From Tubiluchus corallicola (Eukaryota; Priapulida; Priapulimorpha; Priapulimorphida; Tubiluchidae), in NCBI GenBank assembly GCA_030141605.1, contig JAQGDQ010000489.1, positions 1 through 47,500 of the forward strand: 47,500 nt of DNA. Direction: 5' to 3'. This document shows, piece after piece, positions 44,193 through 47,500 of the stretch. Numbering within the stretch: position 1 is the first letter of the stretch; each line of letters begins with the position of its first letter. Made by a program: the position numbers and the translations under genes. Below the pieces are notes generated by a model. It was not told where the DNA came from. It did not search any database and worked only from the letters and a program-made list of their open reading frames with translations.

Positions 44193-46598
44193 TATATATA
44201 TGTGTGTGTGTATGTATGTATATAAATATCTATACATATGTGTGCGTGAGCTAAAATTTATATTGTCCCCTTACAAACTGATAAGATAAATCTGTCTCTC
44301 GCAATATTGACTAGAGCTTTATTTAATGCATCTATTTTTTTAAAAATACACTGCTTATGTCTTCCCCCTGCAAGGTTTCTGTGGTGTTTTGTTCGGTTAG
44401 CGCCTACTTTGCTGCATCTGTATGCTAGGTGCTCAGGTGTTTGAATGACAACCAGCGAGCTAACGATGACATTGAAAGTAAACACGCTGTATGAAAAAAA
44501 ACACATTTCCCTTTTAATATTTTAGACTGCAGACCACGAATCATTTTGAACTATGGGCAAAAATTTGTTACTGTTGTTCTTCAAGTTCATAAACAATACG
44601 TAAAAGCAAGAGAGAAAGACGTCTTTAATTCATATTTCTAAAATATAATGAACGCCATTTTCATGGTGAAAATTGTGGCCAATTGCAAAATTGTTTTAAA
44701 ACGTTAATAATGCAACAAAAAGGAAAAACGACTACAAACTACCTTAAAATAAGATAAGATATATTTATTTATCTCCTGCAAGTTTAACAGTACACTCTGA
44801 TGTTTTTAAATTCACTAAAATGAAAAATATTTTGTAGTGTAGAACGAAATACAATTACAATGCAGTGTGGAGAAAGCGTGGCGAACGAAAATACGGCCAG
44901 TAAGTCAGCCATCGTTATTTTAGAAATTTTGCAGTTTTCATACACGGCTGGATAAGTTGCTGGTTGTGAAATTTATTTCTTAAAATTCATAAAGATCCTG
45001 AACGCTTTGACACGGTAAAATAATGATAGTTTCTCAATATGAGATCTGAATAATAAACAAAAGCGCAATTAAAAATTGACAAAATAAAGCAAAACCAGAA
45101 CTAATTGACGTAATGTGATTTTAAGCTAGTAAAGCTAGTAAACTTAATAAACTTGTGAAATGAGAAACAGTTTTATTACCGTGATACCGAAGCATTTCTT
45201 CTATATTTGGAAACAGCAGCATCCGCAATTCTCTTGGAATGACGTTCTCCATGGGCATGTAGAAAACTTTCTGAAGCACCTTGAGGTTTCGCACGTGAGT
45301 ACGTTCAGTGTGGAACAGTTCTGTGTGAAATTGAAAGAACGCAGTTACAATTTAGTAATAAAAAACGAGGAACGTATTAAAGACGTGTAACACGCTGTTT
45401 CGTATAACATATATAACTCGTTTAAAGAATATAATTTTTTTATATTTGAATTCAAGCAACCACCGTGCATAATGCAGAGGCTGTCTTACCTTTCCAAGGT
45501 AATTTATTTAGCCAGGTTCTAAAGTTAGGGGGAGCAATTCTCTTCGTTGGTTACATTAAGGCACCAATAATAACAAACGTTCACTAGGCTTTTACAATGC
45601 ACTCAGGGGCGTAGCCAGGTTCTAAAGTTAGGGGGAGCAATTTTCTTTGTTAGTTACATCAAGGCACCAATAGTAACAAACGTTCACTAGGCTTTTACAA
45701 TGCACTCAGGGGCGTATCCAGGTTCTAAAGTCAGGGGGTGCAAGCACTTAAACAAAGGCAACGTGACACAAACCAAACAATTTTTAACGCATTTATTATA
45801 CATGTTAATTTTGTGTTTAAAATCAAAACATGAAGAAGAGGCAGTTTTTAAGGGAAGTACATAAATAAAATATTGACCCCAGAAAATTCTTCTAAGACCA
45901 ATGGATTAAAAAAATTAAGAAAAAATTTGACTTTTATCGCACAAGTGAACTAAACAGTTTAAAAAAACTGTTGAAAAGGTGCCAGCTCTATTCGGGGAGA
46001 CATGTGTTCAGGGAGAGGTTGCTCTCCTAGTTCCCCTATTAGCTATGCCACTGACTGCACTCCTGAACGTTAGAATACGTTAGAGTAAAGCTAACCGTTA
46101 GCAACAGCTATTTCGTGGCTTCCTGCTGCTGCAGTTTGGCTACTGCATACAGGTAGGAATTGCAGCATCCATAATTAAAGCTAATTAAAGGCTAATTAAG
46201 ATGATTTTCTTTTTAAGTACGAATCTGGTTTTCCTTTTTCAACAATAATTGCTCATTTTTTAGCCCCTCGACATCCCTTCTAGCTGGGGATTCGAACCCT
46301 CTTAGGAGGCACTGGCATTTGGGGAGGAGAGTTGAGCAACAGCATCAGAACGTCTGTCTAAAATTTTCAAACAACACGTTCAACTATCGTACCGTTTATC
46401 ACATCTTGCCGCTTGACCTCTTTTGGCTTCATCCGTCGCACCTGATCCTTGTCGCAGAGGTGCTTCCAGTTGGGAGGGTCGGGTTCAGCCTCCAAGTCCG
46501 AATCCGATTCCTCCCTGACGGAACTCATTGCCGCTGCATCCGCAGTTGACTGAGCTTTGTTCATGGCTTCAAGCGACGTACTAGGACTGTCCAGGCTC
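19020..46598 (-). CDS. ARHGEF11/12: ARHGEF11/ARHGEF12-type Rho guanine-nucleotide exchange factor (15 exons, 5' part missing)
   Basis: Homologue of PDZ-RhoGEF/LARG and Drosophila RhoGEF2. These catalyse GDP/GTP exchange on RhoA and, in known members, couple G12/13 receptors to Rho. Fifteen minus-strand exons, all with GT/AG borders and matching phases, give 1330 residues. In order: a linker with DPPNWKHL (residues 40-47); DH domain (about 58-265, with ERTHVRNLKVL, ESNPLCRR, LKDIIPTGMQRLTKYPLL); PH domain (about 284-404, with TIDIHALLLSDLLVLMQK and PQIYELVAQT); proline-rich PALPPKPV; an acidic run; two coiled-coil exons; and a 626-residue acidic last exon. It ends in a lysine-rich patch and EVSHL. 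The PDZ and RGS-like domains should lie beyond the window. PDZ-RhoGEF versus LARG cannot be separated here; an invertebrate single-copy orthologue is likely. Confidence 0.93.
20900..22000 (-). other. RhoGEF intron with inverted CCAAT hairpin
   Basis: No exon is seen. A perfect 10 bp inverted repeat, GATTGGCTGG (21550-21559) / CCAGCCAATC (21572-21581) with a 12-base loop, places CCAAT boxes in opposite orientations. Confidence 0.6.
22001..22184 (-). CDS. ARHGEF11/12: RhoGEF exon 14: coiled coil
   Basis: Acceptor TTTTTTTAG, donor GTGAGT; enters phase 0, leaves phase 1. ADKEKELHVLQSELKKLNQ is a clear coiled-coil heptad stretch, followed by a Ser/Asn-rich linker. Homologues also have helical segments after the PH domain. 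Confidence 0.9.
22262..22753. mobile_element. hAT-like MITE
   Basis: Terminal inverted repeats CAGGGATGAGAAT / ATTCTCATCCCTG (13 bp, perfect). CAAAAT directly flanks both sides as the recognisable part of the target duplication. About 490 bp, non-coding, in the RhoGEF intron 22185-23358. Confidence 0.85.
23359..23492 (-). CDS. ARHGEF11/12: RhoGEF exon 13
   Basis: Acceptor TGTTACAG, donor GTAAGA; enters phase 1, leaves phase 0 (44 codons after the split Ala). Ser/Thr-rich linker: SLVSKSPSSEQLKEEQPTTS, then LTTITTSLNANLSQLL. Confidence 0.88.
23773..24256. mobile_element. hAT-like MITE with CGGCCCG-rich ends
   Basis: Ends CAGGGCTGTGCAAATT / AATTTGCACACCCCTG are inverted repeats with two mismatches. 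The flanks ATTCACAT and GCTTACAT look like a decayed 8 bp target duplication. About 484 bp, with several GCGGCCCG words near the left end. Lies between RhoGEF exons 12 and 13. Confidence 0.8.
24445..24505 (-). CDS. ARHGEF11/12: RhoGEF exon 12 (20 codons)
   Basis: Acceptor TCCTGTAG, donor GTAAAA; phase 0 in, phase 1 out. Reads MAGLDEDKDARELILDSVLQ. Too short to be judged alone, but both splice sites and both phases fit its neighbours. Confidence 0.85.
24877..25586. mobile_element. hAT-like element carrying a SINE insertion
   Basis: Ends CAGCGGCGGCTCGTG and AGGAGCCGCCACTG are inverted repeats of the CAGTGGCGGCTC type seen in hAT elements. The flanks show only a weak 8 bp duplication. A tRNA-derived SINE lies inside at about 25024-25324, so the host element would be about 410 bp without it. 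Confidence 0.7.
25024..25324 (-). mobile_element. tRNA-derived SINE with (ATT)n tail
   Basis: On the minus strand: a head with A box TTAGTCTAGTGG and B box GGTCGTGAGTTCAAAGC, then a roughly 200-base body, then CTTTAAATAAAGATTATT and an ATT trinucleotide tail (the AAT run at 25024-25072 on +). This is the classic tRNA-head SINE layout. The tRNA part does not fold as a full tRNA gene. Confidence 0.8.
25587..26603 (-). other. RhoGEF intron, AT-rich, with a LINE-like hairpin
   Basis: No exon is seen besides the neighbouring exon 11. Frames at 26312-26626 are AT-rich intron read-through. Confidence 0.6.
26200..26248 (+). mobile_element. LINE 3'-end-like hairpin
   Basis: AAAGGATAGC (26200-26209) pairs perfectly with GCTATCCTTT (26239-26248). 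AGACTAGGTGATC sits just inside the left arm, the same place as AGACTAGATGACC in the CR1-like tail at 16006-16071. Probably a diverged 3' stub of a related LINE. Confidence 0.45.
26604..26713 (-). CDS. ARHGEF11/12: RhoGEF exon 11: helical segment
   Basis: Acceptor TCGTTAG, donor GTACTG; phase 1 in, phase 0 out. QLRQVDEVIRNALHEKEK followed by IIAELLNIPEHEF resembles the helical post-PH region of PDZ-RhoGEF/LARG (pattern EKxxIIAxLLxIP). Confidence 0.9.
26714..27757 (-). other. RhoGEF intron left of the satellite
   Basis: AT-rich, no exon or RNA recognised. Confidence 0.6.
27758..33104. repeat. Large satellite array, 44-45 bp unit, about 120 copies
   Basis: Unit: GCAATTAGCAAAATCACTTT, GAAGTTATGATCGTTTC, AAGCTTGG. 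The 44 bp form has TTTAAG for TTTGAAG. Each unit usually carries an AAGCTT site. Variants (TTAGGC/TTGGGC, GATCATTT/GATCGTTT, TATCAGC/AATTAGC) are ordered into higher-order blocks, including one repeated exactly 3673 bp apart. The whole array lies within one RhoGEF intron (26714-33330). Confidence 0.98.
33109..33320. repeat. Short tandem repeat, about 42-48 bp unit, 4-5 copies
   Basis: Units of AAATCACGCAGGTGCAAAAT plus GACTTGTCCTTTCCTTTAA, immediately next to the satellite and running into the donor site of RhoGEF exon 10 (33330). Confidence 0.95.
33331..33536 (-). CDS. ARHGEF11/12: RhoGEF exon 10
   Basis: Acceptor TTTTTTAG, donor GTGAGT; phase 2 in, phase 1 out, 68 codons. Acidic/polar linker: SLDSLQQKQGAVATVNNVEN, then YYEIIDEPPLISPAEV. 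YYEIIDEPP is a short aromatic-acidic motif that could be a phosphotyrosine or docking site (inference). Confidence 0.9.
33537..34942 (-). other. RhoGEF intron between exons 9 and 10
   Basis: Contains the MITE at 34072-34813. The 113-codon frame at 33662-34003 has no domain and no plausible splice link and is taken as chance. Confidence 0.6.
34072..34813. mobile_element. TA-flanked MITE, family A copy 1 (742 bp)
   Basis: TIRs TACAGGGTGTTTCAGAAGAA and, inverted at the right, TACAGGGTGTTTCAAAAAAA continue for about 40 bp (CAGTAGAAATAT). The TA target suggests Tc1/mariner-type mobilisation. Inside are three tandem copies (about 54 bp) of AACAGCAAACCATAGATTTC at 34394-34545. A shorter relative lies at 39906-40283. 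Confidence 0.8.
34943..35014 (-). CDS. ARHGEF11/12: RhoGEF exon 9: acidic run
   Basis: Acceptor CACTTACAG, donor GTAAGC; phase 2 in and out. It encodes an almost pure Glu/Asp/Ala/Lys stretch (EKAENTEEEKEDAEAEE...). The phase match on both sides supports it. It could be an alternatively included exon, because skipping it keeps the frame (72 bp). Confidence 0.85.
35149..35306. mobile_element. Long foldback hairpin (about 66 bp arms, 14-base loop)
   Basis: Left arm 35154-35220 and right arm 35235-35300 are reverse complements with few mismatches (ATATAACATTTTTCTA / TAGAAAAATGTTATAT; TTATTTTCT...TGTGGAAA / TTTCCACA...AGAAAATAA). Weaker pairing extends outward. It sits in the RhoGEF intron and would be transcribed as a long stem-loop. 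Confidence 0.85.
35319..35767. mobile_element. TA-flanked MITE, family B copy 1 (449 bp)
   Basis: TIRs CACTCATACCTCGGTTTGCC and, inverted, CACTCATGTCTTGGTTTGCC, with TA on both sides. The internal CGGACAATCGGCAAATTCGG resembles Tigger/pogo-like ends. Copy 2 is at 40282-40625. Confidence 0.85.
35768..36202 (-). other. RhoGEF intron, no feature seen
   Basis: AT-rich. Frames at 35695-35916 and 36027-36431 are intronic or shadows of exon 8. Confidence 0.6.
36203..36452 (-). CDS. ARHGEF11/12: RhoGEF exon 8: second half of PH domain and proline-rich linker
   Basis: Acceptor TTCTTGCAG, donor GTGAGT; phase 1 in, phase 2 out. DKKAFFLVSTSTQGPQIYEL and VAQTSSDRKQWVQYV are the last PH strands and C-terminal helix. 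They match PDZ-RhoGEF/LARG, whose hydrophobic patch here binds activated RhoA. They are followed by a basic, proline-rich PSKKKPSLRGPALPPKPV, a possible SH3 ligand. Confidence 0.95.
36628..37012 (+). mobile_element. Probable solo LTR
   Basis: 385 bp starting TGTAAC and ending AATTACA. It contains a TATATATA (about 36801), repeated CACTCTCAGTGCA words and an AATAAAC (about 36951) ahead of a GTTTCATTC stretch, the order expected for U3-R-U5. No matching 5 bp target duplication was found, so the ends are uncertain. In the RhoGEF intron between exons 7 and 8. Confidence 0.4.
37300..37546 (-). CDS. ARHGEF11/12: RhoGEF exon 7: first half of PH domain
   Basis: Acceptor TTTTCTGTAG, donor GTGAGT; phase 0 in, phase 1 out, 82 codons. 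LVKHHLLHDGDLSWRLNARK, then TIDIHALLLSDLLVLMQKAD and YVLKF, is a PH domain start as in LARG (pattern TIDLxTLLLEDILVLLQK). Confidence 0.95.
37985..38372. mobile_element. Dispersed repeat copy B
   Basis: Reverse-complement match to 12262-12640 over about 380 bp. The right end CCTTGCTAGAAAATGCTC and the left end CTAGAAAACTAGCAAAAGCC share CTAGCAA inverted, a possible short TIR. The 75-codon frame inside (38057-38284) is not conserved in copy A. Confidence 0.8.
38411..38730. mobile_element. hAT-like MITE with 8 bp target duplication
   Basis: AGTAGTGA occurs at 38411-38418 and again at 38723-38730. Between them is a 304 bp element with ends CTAGGGGTGAGCA / TGCCCACCCCT. An 8 bp duplication plus (C)AGGGGTG ends is typical of hAT. 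The interior repeats ATTCGAATTCGA-type words. Confidence 0.88.
38752..39043. mobile_element. Tigger/pogo-like MITE
   Basis: TA-flanked ends CAGTCGACCCACGT and GAGGGTTGACTG. This is the CAGTNGACCC-type terminus of Tigger/pogo elements. 288 bp without coding capacity. It ends 37 bp from the donor site of RhoGEF exon 6. Confidence 0.85.
39081..39259 (-). CDS. ARHGEF11/12: RhoGEF exon 6: end of DH domain
   Basis: Acceptor TTCCACACAG, donor GTAAGT; phase 1 in, phase 0 out. Contains CKDILAYVNQAVKETENAAR and LADFQRRLDIS, the conserved last DH helix and the DH-PH linker. Confidence 0.95.
39906..40283. mobile_element. TA-flanked MITE, family A copy 2 (378 bp)
   Basis: Ends TACAGGGTGTTCCAGAAGAA and, inverted, TACAGGCTGTTTCAGAAAAA, followed by GGTACAGTA. 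Shorter than the copy at 34072 and lacking its internal triplication. Its right TA is shared with the next element. Confidence 0.8.
40282..40625. mobile_element. TA-flanked MITE, family B copy 2 (344 bp)
   Basis: Ends CACTCGTGTTTCGGTTTGCC and, inverted, CACTCGTATATCGGTTTGCC. Same internal blocks as 35319-35767 (GTCCCGCGTACTATGGACAC; ATGGACAATCGGCAAATTCG), with about 100 bp missing. Confidence 0.85.
40934..41051 (-). CDS. ARHGEF11/12: RhoGEF exon 5: DH core
   Basis: Acceptor GTATTGTAG, donor GTAAGT; phase 0 in, phase 1 out. EAESNPLCRRFGLKDIIPTG followed by MQRLTKYPLLFDNIAKYT is the most conserved DH helix, carrying the Rho-contact residues. It is almost identical to vertebrate LARG/PDZ-RhoGEF in this segment. 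Confidence 0.97.
41052..42133 (-). other. RhoGEF intron with microsatellites
   Basis: Contains the AC and CT runs at 41568-41770. No exon is seen. The 130- and 92-codon frames crossing it are microsatellite translations. Confidence 0.7.
41568..41770. repeat. Compound (AC)n / (ACGC)n and (CT)n microsatellite
   Basis: ACGC tetranucleotides, then AC dinucleotides to about 41637, a short interrupted CT-rich stretch, then pure CT at 41718-41769. Confidence 0.95.
42134..42259 (-). CDS. ARHGEF11/12: RhoGEF exon 4: DH middle
   Basis: Acceptor TCGTTTAG, donor GTATGT; phase 0 both ends, 42 codons. FDGEAGEKFKQACATFCRHQ and QLKHKMRSDKKVATFL align with the SGxxGEKLKxAAxxFCxxQ region of PDZ-RhoGEF/LARG. 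Confidence 0.95.
42260..43369 (-). other. RhoGEF intron with long-TIR MITE
   Basis: Mostly occupied by the MITE at 42367-43013. No exon is seen. Confidence 0.7.
42367..43013. mobile_element. MITE with about 38 bp TIRs (647 bp)
   Basis: The left end TGTGCTGCTTGCAAGC then CCGTTCATAAGTCGGCA pairs with the right end TGCCGACTTATGAACG then TTGCATAGCAAAAA inverted, with TA on both sides. The 66-codon frame at 42720-42920 lies inside and is not a known transposase. Confidence 0.82.
43370..43449 (-). CDS. ARHGEF11/12: RhoGEF exon 3: DH
   Basis: Acceptor TTCTTTATAG, donor GTACGT; phase 1 in, phase 0 out. SLNIAMKERRRRERIVGDIG followed by EMMLSF matches the LNxxMKxxRK...IGExLLxxF stretch of the family. 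Confidence 0.93.
43790..43845. repeat. (AC)n microsatellite, interrupted
   Basis: ACACAC/CGCACTCACACGCAC words. Confidence 0.9.
44159..44222. repeat. (TA)n / (TG)n microsatellite
   Basis: TA run, GTTA interruption, TA run, then TGTGTGTATGTATG. Confidence 0.95.
45180..45320 (-). CDS. ARHGEF11/12: RhoGEF exon 2: DH N-terminal helix
   Basis: Acceptor TTTCACACAG, donor GTAATA; phase 1 both ends. LFHTERTHVRNLKVLQKVFY is the first conserved DH region, with the catalytic helix residue in the H/YTER motif. It is followed by VIPRELRMLLFPNIEEMLRY. Confidence 0.96.
45511..45745. repeat. 103 bp tandem duplication, 2.3 copies
   Basis: GCCAGGTTCTAAAGTTAGGG at 45512 recurs at 45615 and, slightly changed, at 45718. 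Each unit contains CAGGGGCGTA, so the left end of the neighbouring hAT-like element has been duplicated together with its flank. Confidence 0.95.
45604..46053. mobile_element. hAT-like element with duplicated left end
   Basis: Left end CAGGGGCGTAGCCAGG (45604, again as CAGGGGCGTATCCAGG at 45707); right end AGCTATGCCACTG (46041-46053), inverted. TGCACT flanks the left ends and the right end, as the core of an 8 bp target duplication. Non-coding. Confidence 0.75.
46262..46312 (-). repeat. tRNA B-box-like fragment
   Basis: Minus-strand GGGTTCGAATCCCC is a perfect polymerase III B box, flanked by CCTAAGA and AGCTAGAAGGG. There is no A-box half or acceptor stem, so this is a SINE or tRNA relic. 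Confidence 0.4.
46393..46598 (-). CDS. ARHGEF11/12: RhoGEF first visible exon: pre-DH linker and DH start
   Basis: Acceptor TCCATTGCAG, donor GTACGA; phase 2 in, phase 1 out. A Ser/acidic linker, then DLEAEPDPPNWKHLC, then MKPKEVKRQDVIN joining to the next exon's ELFHTER. DPPNW...LKPxEIKRQEVINEL is a hallmark of PDZ-RhoGEF/LARG immediately before the DH domain. The preceding exon is outside the window or undetected. Confidence 0.95.
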
Positions 46599-46650
46599 CT
46601 GCAATGGATAAACAAGTCAATGTGGTACAAAATTGATCACAGGTTAGCCA

Positions 46651-47118
46651 TTAACCCTTTCAGTCCCAAATTATTTTTTTAATAAGAAAACAATTTTTGG
46701 CTTGGTACTTTTGTTCAGTATGTCCATCTTGTTTACACATAATAATTATTTTTTTCTACCTGTGCCCGCGTGGAAAATATAGCCTGTATCCCGCGGGATA
46801 CATTGGGATTCAATGGAAGCATAAAATGTGCTTCATTTTGCAACTGCTGATAATTTTTTAAAATATTTAAGACATTTAGTATGCATGCTATGCTGATCTG
46901 TACGAAGTCGTTTCTAAAGTACTGTACCTTGCTCAGTTTTTTGTGCTATGTAGATTTTCTAGTTTGCCATTTTATCACCATTTTTAGTCTATTGTTATTG
47001 GCTTAAATCAAAATAACTATTAACAGATCAAATAACTGTCAGTTTTAAAATTTTATTAATTTTAAAAGCAGAAAATATTCTCGTACCCCATGGGATACAA
47101 CGGGTATGAAAGGGTTAA
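46651..47118. mobile_element. piggyBac-like MITE, copy 2 (inverted relative to copy 1)
   Basis: TTAA at 46651-46654 and 47115-47118, TIR TTAACCCTTTCA. Subterminal palindromes GTATCCCGCGGGATAC (46786-46801, perfect) and GTACCCCATGGGATAC (47083-47098). Full-length reverse-complement match to 2098-2562. Confidence 0.88.
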
Positions 47119-47331
47119 AATCACTAAATTTGGCAAAATCTTGAGACCTCTTCCGCGTACACTCTAAAGCAACAGCCAAAAGCACTGGGCGCCATTTACT
47201 AGACTCAAGGTTAATAGAAACAGCTTTTTTAAGTGACTCAAAAACATCCGATAAGGGTCGCTTCTAATCAGTAAAACTTTCAGCAATTACCAGAAATATC
47301 TAGCATGGTAGCCTCGCATTTTTGATTTGAA

Positions 47332-47499
47332 TCAGAGACCTACTTGTCTACTGACATTAACCTCGTAATCCAAGAATTTTATGCAGACTAAACTTTTCAT
47401 AACTTGCCTAGCAGTTTCCTTTTGAAGCTCTTTGCTGGCTGCTATTCTCAGAACGTTTAACCAGTTAACTGTCGTTGTGACTGTTATGCCACCGATGCA
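47332..47499 (-). other. Open frame running off the window edge, possible exon fragment
   Basis: 56 codons open on the minus strand from the window edge to TGA, including VNWLNVLRIAASKELQKETA and SLVCIKFLDYEVNVSRQ. A possible GTAGGT donor lies inside at about 47343. It is protein-like, but the donor phase does not match RhoGEF exon 46393-46598 and I recognise no domain. It could be an exon of another transcript or a transposon remnant. Confidence 0.25.
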
Positions 47500-47500
47500 G

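Larger units (their letters stand above)
43450..45179 (-). other. RhoGEF intron, AT-rich, with microsatellites
   Basis: (AC)n at 43790-43845, (TA)n at 44159-44222. Plus-strand CTTTATTTG-type words at about 43773 and TATTTATTTATCTCC at about 44760 may be tails of minus-strand retroelements. No exon is seen. Confidence 0.6.

Overview
The window looks like nuclear DNA from a non-vertebrate animal. It is AT-rich. Its genes are split into many short exons with GT/AG junctions, and its introns are filled with microsatellites, minisatellites and short inverted-repeat transposons. The families present (a class A GPCR with an NRY motif, and a Dbl-type RhoGEF with DH-PH modules) are metazoan. The phylum cannot be fixed from this sequence alone. 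Layout: (1) On the + strand, 1-4728 carries the last two exons of a rhodopsin-class GPCR, from extracellular loop 1 to the C-terminus. TM1-TM2 lie left of the window. (2) On the - strand, a coiled-coil protein gene ends at 7231. Three solid exons (7231-8652, 9878-10081, 10799-10945) join in phase 0, and a newly proposed exon at 16226-16348 joins in the same phase. The GPCR and this gene converge on a 2.5 kb spacer. (3) On the - strand, 19020-46598 carries fifteen exons of an ARHGEF11/ARHGEF12 (PDZ-RhoGEF/LARG, Drosophila RhoGEF2) homologue. All junctions are phase-consistent and give 1330 residues: the DH domain, the PH domain, a coiled-coil tail and a large acidic last exon ending in a lysine-rich patch and a PDZ-ligand-like C-terminus. 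The N-terminal PDZ and RGS-like domains would lie to the right of the window. Functionally, the GPCR and the RhoGEF could in principle sit in one pathway, because vertebrate members of this RhoGEF family link G12/13-coupled receptors to RhoA. Adjacency in an animal genome is not evidence for this, and I do not claim it. The rest is repeat biology. The RhoGEF intron at 26714-33330 holds a satellite of about 5.3 kb with a 44-45 bp unit, containing an almost exact internal copy displaced by 3673 bp. The introns also hold two inverted copies of a piggyBac-like MITE, two pairs of TA-flanked MITEs, a Tigger-like MITE, a long-TIR MITE, five hAT-like elements (one carrying a tRNA-derived SINE), a long foldback hairpin, a probable solo LTR, and two hairpins like those at CR1/LINE 3' ends. 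Two repeat arrays sit directly against 3' splice sites and may affect splicing. I found no bacterial-type operon, CRISPR array, rRNA or intact transposase/reverse-transcriptase gene.
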